Assembly (NCBI GenBank): GCA_030388825.1
Contig: CP128835.1
Span: forward strand, 3,776,001-3,840,000
Direction of reading: 5' to 3'
DNA length: 64,000 nucleotides
Origin: Rossellomorea sp. AcN35-11
Lineage (GTDB): Bacteria > Bacillota > Bacilli > Bacillales > Bacillaceae_B
How positions within the stretch are numbered: the stretch's first letter is position 1; every line of letters begins with the position of its first letter. Made by a program: the position numbers and the translations under genes. The notes beneath the pieces were generated by a model. The model was not told the DNA's origin. It worked only from the letters and a program-made list of their open reading frames with translations, and did no database searches. Shown here piece by piece: positions 39,914-48,736 of the stretch.

Positions 39914-40421
39914 ATGAAGGTGTACATAACGACAGGAACCCACGAATTCCTGCAGAAGAAATTGGAACGGCACGCTGAAGAAACCATGATATTGATGCAG
40001 GGAAAAGATGCCATGCTTTTGCATGAGACACATGGTGAAAGTGTTTTTGAATCCCCACGAAATTATGAAGTCGTCGACGGATCAGGGGAGCTTAAGAACA
40101 CCGGTTACGTGGTGTTCAATAATATTCCTGTTACATATGAAGGTAGACCGCTATTCGAATATCGATTCAAAAATCGCGCAGGATTGATCGAAGAAGTTGC
40201 AGGCTTTATAGCCATCCGTATTCTGCGTCCATTAGATACGGATACCTATGTGATCATGACCCAATGGGAAGATGAGGAAAGCTTCACAGGATGGCAGGAA
40301 TCCAAACAATATCAAAAAGCCCATGAAAAAAAGAGGGACGGAAGAAGGAATCGATACTAAGAAAGATATCTTTCCACGTGAATCCTATGTAAGTGAATAT
40401 CATGTAACAGATAAGGATTAA
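39914..40421 (+). CDS. hmoB: Heme-degrading monooxygenase HmoB, one frameshift near the 3' end
   Basis: HmoB (YhgC) opens heme to release iron, using an antibiotic-biosynthesis-monooxygenase (ABM) fold. The conserved VIMTQWEDEESFTGWQESKQYQKAHEK core (in pieces: TQWEDEESF, SKQYQKAH) occupies the C-terminal half. As written the protein stops at 40360 with a basic tail; a run of seven A at 40326-40332 should be six, which restores RGTEEGIDTKKDIF and a tail ending EYHVTDKD with a stop at 40421, giving 168 residues, the size of B. subtilis HmoB. The ATG at 39914 follows GAGGTGATTTGG. It is divergent from hemE. Confidence 0.88.
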
Positions 40422-40429
40422 TGCCCACA

Positions 40430-40457
40430 GGCTGCCGTAAAACCGGCAGCTTTTTTA
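40430..40457 (+). terminator. Terminator of hmoB
   Basis: GCTGCCG and CGGCAGC pair and are followed by six T, just past the corrected hmoB stop; this position supports the corrected end. Confidence 0.85.
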
Positions 40458-40611
40458 TATGACAAGGACTTACAGTATATCCAATAATAACCTTTCAATT
40501 CATGTGTACATACATAATTTCAAAATTCTAACAGTATACTTTATCGTATTGGTCTCAGAATGATTTGTATATTTACAACTCACATACAATGAAGAAAGGA
40601 GTGGAGTACCA

Positions 40612-41187
40612 ATGAATCAAACCTGTCTGCTTTTGATTGACTTCCAAAAAGCTTTTAGACAACCGACATGTGGAAAACGGAACAATCCCGGTATGGAAGA
40701 AAACGCCGACCTACTCCTTCGGGCGTGGCGGGACAAAGCCTGGCCCATCGTTCACATCCAGCACTCTTCACATGATATGGAATCACCTCTTCATTCCAGC
40801 TCAACAGGATTCGAATTCATTGAACAATTTCGTCCTTTACGTGGTGAAAAGCATATCATTAAACACGTCAACAGTGCATTTATTGATACAGACCTGGATC
40901 TATATTTAAAACGGGAAAAGTTCAAATCCCTCGTCATGATGGGCTTCACCACAAATCATTGTGTATCCACTACGGTTCGGATGGCTTCGAATCTAGGCTA
41001 TGATGTGAACGTTCCTTTTGATGCCACGGCATGCTTTGAAACGTATTCCCATGATGGTTCATTATTTTCTGCTGAAATTGTTCACAATTTATCCCTGGCA
41101 AATCTTCACCATGAATTCGCCACGATCTCTTCAACAGAATCCATCCTATACTCGCTTTTAAAAATGAGTAAACCTGTCACTTTTTAA
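40612..41187 (+). CDS. Isochorismatase-like cysteine hydrolase
   Basis: A 191-residue hydrolase of the isochorismatase/nicotinamidase superfamily. The triad is visible as Asp10 (LLLIDFQKAF), Lys84 (HIIKHVNSAF) and Cys117 (GFTTNHCVSTTVRMA). Members hydrolyse amides or carbamoyl groups; substrate here is unknown. The ATG follows AAAGGAGTGGAGTACCA. It is monocistronic and convergent with liaR. Confidence 0.85.
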   Translation: MNQTCLLLIDFQKAFRQPTCGKRNNPGMEENADLLLRAWRDKAWPIVHIQHSSHDMESPLHSSSTGFEFIEQFRPLRGEKHIIKHVNSAFIDTDLDLYLKREKFKSLVMMGFTTNHCVSTTVRMASNLGYDVNVPFDATACFETYSHDGSLFSAEIVHNLSLANLHHEFATISSTESILYSLLKMSKPVTF

Positions 41188-41203
41188 GGAATACTCTTAT
41201 TCT

Positions 41204-41265
41204 CGCAAAAGGGGCTTAGTCAAAAGGGAATGTTCTCATCCCCCTTTGACTAAGCCCCTTTTGCG
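41204..41265. terminator. Long bidirectional hairpin between the isochorismatase gene and liaR
   Basis: CGCAAAAGGGGCTTAGTCAA pairs with TTGACTAAGCCCCTTTTGCG at the outer stem and continues imperfectly inward, more than 20 pairs in all. Confidence 0.85.
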
Positions 41266-41288
41266 TTATTATTAACTGTTATGGATTC

Positions 41289-41942
41289 CTAGTCTACAGG
41301 TCCTTTCGTGTACAGGATTCCATTCCGATTCGCATAGATCGCTGCCTGAGTGCGATCAGCCACTGCAAGCTTGCTTAGAATATTACTCACGTGCGTTTTG
41401 ACAGTCTTGATCCCAATAAAAAGTTCTTCCGAAATCTCCTGGTTTGTCATACCTTCCCCAAGACATTTCAATACGTCCATTTCCCTGGATGTTAACTCTT
41501 CATGAGGCTTTCTTACCTGGGGCCGGAATCGATTCATCATCTTATCCGCTACCTTGGAAGCAATGACCGACTCTCCTTTCATGGCTTTATAAACTGCCGA
41601 CACCACCTCTTCAGCACTTGCTGTCTTCAATAAGTAGCTGTGGGCTCCTGCTTCAATGGCCGGAAACACTTTTTCATCATCATAATAGCTAGTAAGAATG
41701 ATGATTTTACAATCGGGATGAAAAGTCAGGATTTTCTCTGTCGCTTCAATGCCATTGCCGTTATCCATCAGTAAATCCATGAGGATCACATCGGGGAGAT
41801 ACAGCTTTGCTAGCTTGGCTGCTTCCTGACCGCTTCCTGCTTCACCTAAAAACTCGATTGCATCTTCCGTCTGCAAGTACGTTTTCATTCCTAACCGAAC
41901 CATCTCATGATCATCAACAATCATTACCTTTATCTTATCCAC
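41289..41942 (-). CDS. liaR: LuxR/NarL-type response regulator, LiaR-like
   Basis: A 217-residue regulator: receiver domain with acidic pocket VDDHE (Asp10/11) and phospho-acceptor Asp56 in DVILMDLLMD, then a LuxR-type helix-turn-helix (LTSREMDVLKCLGEGMTNQEISEELFIGIKTVKTH in pieces). Close in pattern to B. subtilis LiaR, which answers cell-wall antibiotic damage. It follows liaS by 15 bases and liaF is upstream. Target promoters are not visible in the window. Confidence 0.85.
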   Translation of the reverse strand: MDKIKVMIVDDHEMVRLGMKTYLQTEDAIEFLGEAGSGQEAAKLAKLYLPDVILMDLLMDNGNGIEATEKILTFHPDCKIIILTSYYDDEKVFPAIEAGAHSYLLKTASAEEVVSAVYKAMKGESVIASKVADKMMNRFRPQVRKPHEELTSREMDVLKCLGEGMTNQEISEELFIGIKTVKTHVSNILSKLAVADRTQAAIYANRNGILYTKGPVD

Positions 41943-41957
41943 CCTTACCCCTTTCGT

Positions 41958-42987
41958 TTAGACCGGTATCCTCAGGTCAATATACGTTCCTTCTTTTTCT
42001 TTAGAACGAATATGAAACAATCCCCCGATTTCTTCTGCCCTCTCTCTCATGGTTTGAAGTCCGTAGGATGTCATCTTATTTTGTTTCAGATTAAAACCTT
42101 TGCCATTATCACTTATGTATAGAGAGACATAACCCGCCTTTTTTTTCTGTCACAATCTTTACTTTCGTCGCTTCTGAATGACGGAGGATATTTGATAGAC
42201 TCTCCTGGATGATCCTGAACATATGAGTTTCGGTTCCCTTGGATAGATCTTCTATTCCATCAAGACTTGCTTCGATTTCAATTTGCGTTTTTTCCTTTAA
42301 TTCTCTGATTAAGATGGTTAATGCATCACAAAGACCTTCACCTTTCAAATCAATGGGCCTTAAATGAAGAAGGAGTGCTCTCATCTCCCCTTGTGCTTTA
42401 CCGGCAATTTCCGCAACTTGCCTTACAATGGTTTCAACCTTTTGTGAATCTTTCCCGATGCTTCTTTGTGCAGCAGATGAAAGCATGTTTAAGGCAAACA
42501 ATTGCTGACTGACCGAATCATGCAGATCTCGCGCCAGTCTCTGTCTCTCTTCCATGACCGCTGCGTGGTGAACCCGATCAGCAAGCTCTGATTTTTCATC
42601 AGCCAGTCTCTGCAGTGATTTCACCTGCTCCTGAATAAACACGGCAAGCTGGTTTAATTCATCTGATAAGAGTCCAAGTTCGTCATGCTCATATCGGTCT
42701 ACCCGGGCTGAAAATTTTCCACTTCTTAATAACGTGACAAAGGTAGAAATATCATCGATCCGGCCTTTAAACGTATAACCTGTACGAAACCCGAAATATA
42801 TGCTCAGCACCAGCAGAATCATTCCCAACCATATGGTCAGATAAACCGACTGTTTAAGAGATATACTTGGATTCTCAAAGAAATACAGATGAATTTGCAG
42901 TGATATAAAGAAAAGCAGAATGGCCATGACAGACATCATCAGAAAACTTTTAAAGATCCAATTACGTATATTCAAGGATTTGTTCAA
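41958..42987 (-). CDS. liaS: Sensor histidine kinase, LiaS-like, one frameshift
   Basis: Two membrane helices at the N-terminus, a HAMP domain and a HisKA_3-type phospho-acceptor box (RQRLARDLHDSVSQQLFALNM, His near 156), then the ATPase domain. As written the protein stops at 42109 after VTEKKGGLCLSIHK, deleting the N and G boxes. A run of eight A (plus T at 42137-42144) should be seven, which restores KKAGYVSLYISDNGKGF and a C-terminus YGLQTMRERAEEIGG..DLRIPV with a stop at 41958, 342 residues in all. The start is TTG with GGAGGGGAGAGC. It sits between liaF and liaR, so it belongs to the LiaFSR cell-envelope-stress system. A sequence error is likely. Confidence 0.85.
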
Positions 42988-43017
42988 GCTCTCCCCTCCT
43001 TTGCCATAAGATACCTT

Positions 43018-43830
43018 TTACACCCTGTTAATTCGGATCGAGCCTATTTTCACATCTATGGAAAGCTTTATTTTCCTACTCGCCTGCTCGTATTCAGGTG
43101 AGCGGTAATATAGATCAGAACGTATATCCTCAGACTTCTGATCAAACAATTTCACATCCCCCACCTGGACCCTTAAGGTGATGTCCACAGGCACATTTTC
43201 GGGGATGATCATCTTTACATCACCTATCCACCCCTTGATATCAATGGGTGTTTCTCCTTCAGGAATATAAGCTTTACTGAAATCAAAATAGTAATCTCCT
43301 ATTGCGTTGTACAGTTTCATATTCTCAAGGGGCCAGTTAGGTTCTGAAAAATGGATATCCCCTACGATAAATCCTCTGTTGATTTTGTTCTTCGTCTGGA
43401 GGGTTTTCTCTTCTGACAGCTGATTTTCAGTGACTGAGTCAGACATTTTATCAAACGGATATTCACTGCTCACACTGATTTTGAACGGTTTATTCCTTCC
43501 CACTCGATGAATGGCAACGGCAATGATGAATAGTGGCCAGAGTTCCCACCATCTTCCATAATCGAAATCAACGATCTTATATCCATCAAGAATGATTAAA
43601 GCCCCCAGTACGAGGCTGAAGAGCCCGAATAGTAATCTCCCGAAACTTTTTCTAATAAAACTGTCTATCGTCCACTTTAAACCGAGTAGCAACAACAGAA
43701 TAGGAATAATATTGACAAATATCTGTGTTATTTCCAAGGAAATGACACCAATATTTAATAATAGCAACAAGATTCCTATCACCATCAACAGAAAAGAGAA
43801 AAACCACTGTTTTCTTCCCGTATATCTCAT
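43018..43830 (-). CDS. liaF: LiaF-like cell-envelope stress membrane protein
   Basis: A 270-residue protein with four N-terminal transmembrane segments in the first 110 residues and a soluble beta-rich C-terminal domain (GDIHFSEPNWPL, IGDYYFDFSKAYIPEGE, KGWIGDVKMIIPENV) typical of the LiaF/VraT family that inhibits the LiaS kinase until the envelope is damaged. liaS begins 30 bases downstream. The ATG follows AAGGTGGTGCTGGT. Unlike B. subtilis, no liaIH gene pair is visible upstream here. Confidence 0.85.
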   Translation of the reverse strand: MRYTGRKQWFFSFLLMVIGILLLLLNIGVISLEITQIFVNIIPILLLLLGLKWTIDSFIRKSFGRLLFGLFSLVLGALIILDGYKIVDFDYGRWWELWPLFIIAVAIHRVGRNKPFKISVSSEYPFDKMSDSVTENQLSEEKTLQTKNKINRGFIVGDIHFSEPNWPLENMKLYNAIGDYYFDFSKAYIPEGETPIDIKGWIGDVKMIIPENVPVDITLRVQVGDVKLFDQKSEDIRSDLYYRSPEYEQASRKIKLSIDVKIGSIRINRV

Positions 43831-44070
43831 ACCAGCACCACCTTACCATCTACTATTAGTTTCGCTATTAACGGGTAAATTCCTGTAATTACTTTCATTA
43901 TAAAGTGGATTCCCTGCAGGATGGAGGAACACAGGCATGATTCTTCCTCGGTCTGGAGACGGAAAAAATATATCCACCCTGTATCACACCTTTTCACTAT
44001 TTTCATAATCTATAGTACAGATCAGGGCATATGCCTAAAGTTTGAGGAAAGATTTAGAGGAGGTTTTCTA

Positions 44071-45468
44071 ATGGGGATTGATTTAACTGCTCTTCATTGG
44101 ATTTATTTAGCATTCATAGGGTTTATCATCGTGTTTATGATTTTCCGTAAAGACACTACCATCGTGTGCATTCTGGGAATCTTTAGTATCGCCTTGGTGG
44201 CAACAGGATCGTTGAGCGGATCGGTTAGTAGTATATTTACTAGCTTTATATTTGCTATCACGGAACTGCTTTCTACCATTCTTGTGATCTCCATTATTGT
44301 TGCTATGAGTAAAGGATTGACTTCAACGGGGATCAATGATGTGATGATCCGTCCGTTTACAAAGTTCATTCGCACACCTGCCCTTGCTTATTGGACGATC
44401 GGTCTTGTCATGATGTTTATTTCTTGGTTTTTCTGGCCATCACCGGCTGTTGCCCTGTTAGGTGCAGTGTTAGTACCGGTGGCTTTAAGAGTGGGATTAC
44501 CTGCTCTTGGTATAGCCATGGCCATGAACTTATTCGGCCACGGCATTGCCCTTTCAGGTGACTTTGTCATTCAGGCAGGCCCGAAGTTGACGGCAGATGC
44601 AGCAGGTATCCCTGTATCGGATGTCATTTCAGCCAGCATTCCCCTCATAATCGTGATGGGTGTCGTCACGACTGTTTCCGCCTTTCTGTTTCTTAAAAGA
44701 GATATGAAAAAAGGAATTCTTAAGGTGGATAACGGCGCACTCGCTGCGATAGGAGGGGACCAGACCGCCTCCCCCAATATCTTGTCGCCAAAATGGAAAA
44801 AGACGATTGCCCTTCTAATTCCGGTTTTGTTTGCCTTGGATATTACGGCAATGGTTCTCTTTGATCTTCAAGGAGGAGATGCCACTGCACTTATCGGGGG
44901 AACATCCATCCTCATTCTGCTTCTGATTTCATTAGCTGCCTATAAAGGAAAAGGGTTAGAAAGAACGACGGGTTATTTGATTGACGGTTTTCAGTTTGGG
45001 TTTAAAGTCTTTGGTCCCGTGATCCCCATCGCCGCTTTCTTCTATTTGGGTGATTCAGGGTTCCAAACGATTATCGGGGATTTCCTACCATCTACGTCTC
45101 AAGGGATCGTCAACGATCTCGGTGCATCCCTTGCCGCTGCCGTTCCACTGTCAAAGGCAGTCGGTGCCATTACCCTTACGACAGTTGGAGCCATTACAGG
45201 GCTCGACGGGTCAGGATTTTCTGGAATATCCCTGGCAGGATCCGTAGCCAATTTATTCGCAGACAGTATCGGGTCAGGCGTTGCAACTCTTACCGCCCTA
45301 GGGCAGGTGGCAGCCATCTGGGTAGGTGGCGGGACCCTTGTCCCTTGGGCACTCATCCCCGCCGCTGCCATCTGTGGAGTCGATCCATTTGAGCTTGCAC
45401 GGCGAAACCTGCTCCCGGTTGTCATTGGATTAGCAGCCACCACAATCGTGGCGATGTTCTTGATCTGA
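44071..45468 (+). CDS. Multi-pass ion/organic-acid permease (GntP/IT superfamily type)
   Basis: A 465-residue membrane protein with about twelve helices. It carries repeated Gly/Pro-rich re-entrant segments, WPSPAVALLGAVLVPVALRVGLPALG in the first half and FADSIGSGVATLTALGQ in the second, as in ion-transporter superfamily carriers. I cannot assign the substrate: gluconate and organic-acid carriers of the GntP/DctM kind are the closest recollection. The ATG at 44071 follows GAGGAGGTTTTCTA; the open frame starts earlier (43921) but without a site. It stands alone, with a strong terminator. Confidence 0.65.
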   Translation: MGIDLTALHWIYLAFIGFIIVFMIFRKDTTIVCILGIFSIALVATGSLSGSVSSIFTSFIFAITELLSTILVISIIVAMSKGLTSTGINDVMIRPFTKFIRTPALAYWTIGLVMMFISWFFWPSPAVALLGAVLVPVALRVGLPALGIAMAMNLFGHGIALSGDFVIQAGPKLTADAAGIPVSDVISASIPLIIVMGVVTTVSAFLFLKRDMKKGILKVDNGALAAIGGDQTASPNILSPKWKKTIALLIPVLFALDITAMVLFDLQGGDATALIGGTSILILLLISLAAYKGKGLERTTGYLIDGFQFGFKVFGPVIPIAAFFYLGDSGFQTIIGDFLPSTSQGIVNDLGASLAAAVPLSKAVGAITLTTVGAITGLDGSGFSGISLAGSVANLFADSIGSGVATLTALGQVAAIWVGGGTLVPWALIPAAAICGVDPFELARRNLLPVVIGLAATTIVAMFLI

Positions 45469-45475
45469 ATACAAA

Positions 45476-45510
45476 GAGGGACGGACCTAAAGGAAGGTCC
45501 GTCCCTCTAT
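45476..45510. terminator. Bidirectional terminator between the permease and PAP2 genes
   Basis: GAGGGACGGACCT and AGGTCCGTCCCTC form a perfect 13-base stem with a five-base loop. Confidence 0.9.
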
Positions 45511-46106
45511 TTCTCTTCTTTAGGACGCTTCTCATAAAGAAAGAGGCAGAGTATGAAATAGGAGTATCCCAACAGAAATCCAGCTGCCACATCCGATGGA
45601 TAATGGGCTTGTTCCGCTATTCTGCTGATTCCTGTCAGCAGGGAGAGGACGACAGCCAGAACAAAGAACGACAGTTTTAATCCTGTGGTAGTAACCTCCT
45701 TACTAATGAAATACGCTGCAATAAGTAAGAAGACAAGCCCCACCATGGCATGACCGCTGGGGAAACTGAATCCTTCTTCTCCGTGCGGGAATGGTGGCCT
45801 TTCCCTTTCCATCAATCCTTTGATTGCTTTATTTAATACATTACTTCCCGCTACCAGTACAACGACGGTAATGATTCCAACATAATCCTTCTTCCACCAC
45901 CACAGAAATAAAATAAGGGTGATGGACCCGGCACCAATCACCAATTCCGTTCCGATTATGGAAAACACCTCAATAAATCGAAATGTGCCCATGAAGGACA
46001 ATAACTCATTATCACCAAAGATCTCCATACCATAGAAAACAAAGTGTGCGATGGCCATAAACAATACAAATGAAACAACCGCCGTTATGTAATGGATTTT
46101 CCCCAT
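45507..46106 (-). CDS. PAP2 family phosphatase
   Basis: A 199-residue membrane phosphatase with five or six helices. The three PAP2 motifs are seen: KGLMERERP (KxxxxxxRP), FPSGHAM (PSGH) and SRIAEQAHYPSD (SRxxxxxHxxxD). Family members dephosphorylate undecaprenyl pyrophosphate, phosphatidylglycerol phosphate or phosphatidic acid. Which applies is unknown; BcrC-like and YodM-like proteins share these motifs. The ATG follows AAAGGGGGAATACG. Confidence 0.85.
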   Translation of the reverse strand: MGKIHYITAVVSFVLFMAIAHFVFYGMEIFGDNELLSFMGTFRFIEVFSIIGTELVIGAGSITLILFLWWWKKDYVGIITVVVLVAGSNVLNKAIKGLMERERPPFPHGEEGFSFPSGHAMVGLVFLLIAAYFISKEVTTTGLKLSFFVLAVVLSLLTGISRIAEQAHYPSDVAAGFLLGYSYFILCLFLYEKRPKEEK

Positions 46107-46206
46107 CGTATTCCCCCTTTGAAATTAACGTTCAATACCAAGCTCCCTCACACAAATTAGTGTTATAATATTCGTAATATTCATTAAATAATAGGAGGTT
46201 GTGAAC

Positions 46207-47409
46207 TTGCTGAATGAATTATATCAGAAATTAGAAGATCGTTGGATAGAAATGGTCAAGATCCGCAGATACCTTCACCAACACCCCGAACTGTCCTTTC
46301 AGGAGAAGAACACAGCAGCGTATATTGCTGATTACTATGAGAAAATCGGGGTTCCCGTTAAGGAAGAAGTCGGAGGCAACGGGATAGTGGCTAGAATTGA
46401 GGGAGCACTTCCTGGTAAAACAGTCGCCCTGCGTGCAGACTTCGACGCCCTCCCCATCCAGGACGAAAAAGAAGTGGAATACCGTTCCACCGTTCCAGGT
46501 GTCATGCATGCATGTGGTCATGATGGACATACGGCGACACTTTTAGTATTAGGTAAAACCCTCCATGAAATGCGGGATAAACTAGCCGGCACAATTGTCC
46601 TTATTCACCAGCATGCAGAGGAATATGCACCAGGCGGGGCAAAGCCCATGATTGAAGCTGGATGCCTCGATGGAGTGGATGTTGTTTTCGGGACTCATTT
46701 ATGGGCAGGTGAGCCCCTGGGTAAAATCTTATATCGAAGTGGACCTGTCATGGCTGCGGCGGATCGATTTGAAATCGTCATAAAGGGATCTGGCGGACAC
46801 GGAGCGCAACCTCATAAAACGAAAGATTCCATCGTAATCGGAGCCCAAGTCGTTTCACAATTGCAGCAAATTGTCAGCAGAAGAGTGAATCCGATTGATC
46901 CAGCTGTCGTGACAGTCGGTTCCTTTATGGCCGATAATGCATTCAATGTTATTGCTGATACCGCTAAACTCACTGGAACGGTACGTACATTCAACCCTGA
47001 GGTAAGGGACTTCATTGAAGAAGAGATCGAACAGATCCTAAAAGGTGCTTGCCTGTCAGCCCGTTGTGAATATGAATATGTGTATGATCGGGGGTACCCT
47101 GCAGTGGTGAACCATCGGGAGGAAACTACATTTCTGATCAAAAGTGTTGAAACAGTCGATGAAGTCCATAAAGTGGAAGAAATTGATATGCAGATGGGAG
47201 GCGAAGATTTCTCTTATTATTTGGAGCGGGTGAAAGGTACCTTCTTCTTTACAGGGGCCAAACCGGATGGTGTGGATGTCGCCTATCCCCACCATCATCC
47301 ACGATTTGATATCAATGAAAAGGCTCTTCTGATTGCCGCTAAATCACTTGCATCTGCTGCCATAAAATATCAGGAAAGATTTTCGGTAACCGGTACATTT
47401 ACGAAATGA
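46207..47409 (+). CDS. yhaA: M20 family metallo-amidohydrolase YhaA
   Basis: A 400-residue amidohydrolase of the N-acyl amino acid hydrolase type. The dinuclear metal site shows in MHACGHDGHTATLLV, IHQHAEEYAPGGA (HAEE) and MQMGGEDFSYY; the family dimerisation and lid domain is in the middle. It resembles B. subtilis YhaA, located upstream of ecs in the same order. Start: AGGAGG lies eight bases before the TTG at 46207, but only two before the in-frame GTG at 46201, so TTG is preferred. The substrate could be acyl amino acids or amino-acyl conjugates. Confidence 0.85.
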   Translation: MLNELYQKLEDRWIEMVKIRRYLHQHPELSFQEKNTAAYIADYYEKIGVPVKEEVGGNGIVARIEGALPGKTVALRADFDALPIQDEKEVEYRSTVPGVMHACGHDGHTATLLVLGKTLHEMRDKLAGTIVLIHQHAEEYAPGGAKPMIEAGCLDGVDVVFGTHLWAGEPLGKILYRSGPVMAAADRFEIVIKGSGGHGAQPHKTKDSIVIGAQVVSQLQQIVSRRVNPIDPAVVTVGSFMADNAFNVIADTAKLTGTVRTFNPEVRDFIEEEIEQILKGACLSARCEYEYVYDRGYPAVVNHREETTFLIKSVETVDEVHKVEEIDMQMGGEDFSYYLERVKGTFFFTGAKPDGVDVAYPHHHPRFDINEKALLIAAKSLASAAIKYQERFSVTGTFTK

Positions 47410-47420
47410 AGAATAATGAA

Positions 47421-47446
47421 GGATCAGGCACCAGAGCGCCTGATCC
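47421..47446. terminator. Hairpin between yhaA and the doxX-like gene
   Basis: GGATCAGGC pairs with GCCTGATCC around eight bases; only a weak T-rich tract follows. Confidence 0.6.
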
Positions 47447-47453
47447 ATTTAAT

Positions 47454-47861
47454 TTAATAAAAACGATGGTTCTTTTCAATTTTACTTACCACCAGTACCC
47501 ACCATATCAGGAGGGGTTGAAATAATAACCTCACCCAGAGCAATACTTCATTTGCTTCTTCTTTACCTGGGGCAGGAATTCCTTTAATGGCAGCATAAAT
47601 ATTAGCTGGAAAAATGAGTACTAAATAAATTGCCGTGACGATACCTGCTTTTTCACGAGTCTTAGGAATGAGCAATAGAATAGCCAGTATAAATTCAATC
47701 ATACCCGTTATATACACGATTTCTTCACGAAGCGGGATGAATTCAGGAATCATTTTGGCAAACCCTTGAGCCTCAATGAAGTGAAACATCCCTGCTAAGA
47801 AGAAGAAAAACGAGAATAAAATAAGTCCTGCTATTTTAAATCCCTTATTACGCTTGTTCAT
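47454..47861 (-). CDS. DoxX family membrane protein
   Basis: A 135-residue protein with four helices. AGMFHFIEAQGFAKMIP and ITGMIEFILAILLLIPKTREKAG are DoxX-type signatures. Family function is uncertain; members are linked to redox or thiol stress. The ATG follows GTGAGGTGTAAAATAA. Convergent with yhaA. Confidence 0.75.
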   Translation of the reverse strand: MNKRNKGFKIAGLILFSFFFFLAGMFHFIEAQGFAKMIPEFIPLREEIVYITGMIEFILAILLLIPKTREKAGIVTAIYLVLIFPANIYAAIKGIPAPGKEEANEVLLWVRLLFQPLLIWWVLVVSKIEKNHRFY

Positions 47862-47944
47862 TTATTTTACACCTCACTACAATAATGGTAACGTACTGTC
47901 TGACAATATTCCAATATTCGGAGTCTGTTTGTTGGCATCCGCCC

Positions 47945-47973
47945 AAAAAAAGATCGACCAAAAAGTCGACCTT
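47945..47973 (-). terminator. Terminator of ecsABC
   Basis: On the minus strand AGGTCGAC pairs with GTCGATCT (one G-U) around a five-base loop and is followed by seven T. Confidence 0.7.
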
Positions 47974-47982
47974 CCCTCATGT

Positions 47983-48687
47983 TTATTCTAATTCATGAAA
48001 GTAACGAATCCGATAAGCAAATATTGCCACTTCCCCTAATTGTTCAAGAAGCTGATAATTTGCATACGCACCAATCAAAGCCCCTACACCAGGGATCAAT
48101 TGAAAAAATTTCACAAAATCAATGTAATCCCGATATTCCTGCTGGAAGGTTCTCCAATCCAATTCCTTCAGCCCTTCCTTTTCTTCTTCCCAGTTTTCAA
48201 TGATGGTGAGAACATGTTTCTTATGAGAATCGCTGGAAAAGGCAAGTTGAAAGACATGAAGGAGAAAAAGGCGCTCTTCGTATTCCTCTACATCATATCC
48301 ATGAATCAGAGAGCATTCACTAAGAAACTTCATTTTCATGGACAGGAGCAAGGGGAAGTCAGCAAGGCCAAGAAGAATTCCTCCAACTCCTGTACCCGCT
48401 CCTTCGATGGTCGCTGCCTTCCTGTAAAATCCCAAGCGATCCTTCATCATCTCTTCTCTTTCCTTCAATGAAGATTTCACTGAAACACGCTGAAAGGGTA
48501 CCCAACCACTGTTTTTCAATGTTACCTCGACCATTTTCCTGATGCTTTCTGTTATTGCTTTATGTGCTTGTTCAGGAATCCATCGATTTACTTTGGTTTG
48601 GGCTTGTTTAGAGATTCGTTGAATGACGGAAGACCTTTTACTGAATTTACGTTTCCATGCCTCAAGTTCCTCTCTTTCAAGGGTCAC
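47983..48687 (-). CDS. ecsC: EcsC family protein
   Basis: A soluble or peripheral protein of about 234 residues, third gene of the ecs operon. The Gly-rich hydrophobic segments IEGAGTGVGGILLGLADFPLLLSMKMKFL and QLIPGVGALIGAYANYQLLEQLG (both in pieces) define the EcsC family. Its role beside the EcsAB transporter is unknown. The start is uncertain: GTG at 48687 follows AGGTGG by eight bases, while an in-frame ATG at 48753 would overlap ecsB by 17 bases. Confidence 0.85.
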   Translation of the reverse strand: MTLEREELEAWKRKFSKRSSVIQRISKQAQTKVNRWIPEQAHKAITESIRKMVEVTLKNSGWVPFQRVSVKSSLKEREEMMKDRLGFYRKAATIEGAGTGVGGILLGLADFPLLLSMKMKFLSECSLIHGYDVEEYEERLFLLHVFQLAFSSDSHKKHVLTIIENWEEEKEGLKELDWRTFQQEYRDYIDFVKFFQLIPGVGALIGAYANYQLLEQLGEVAIFAYRIRYFHELE

Positions 48688-48736
48688 ATTCAACCACCTA
48701 CCTTCTTTACCAAATACTCCATCTAATAGATTTTCA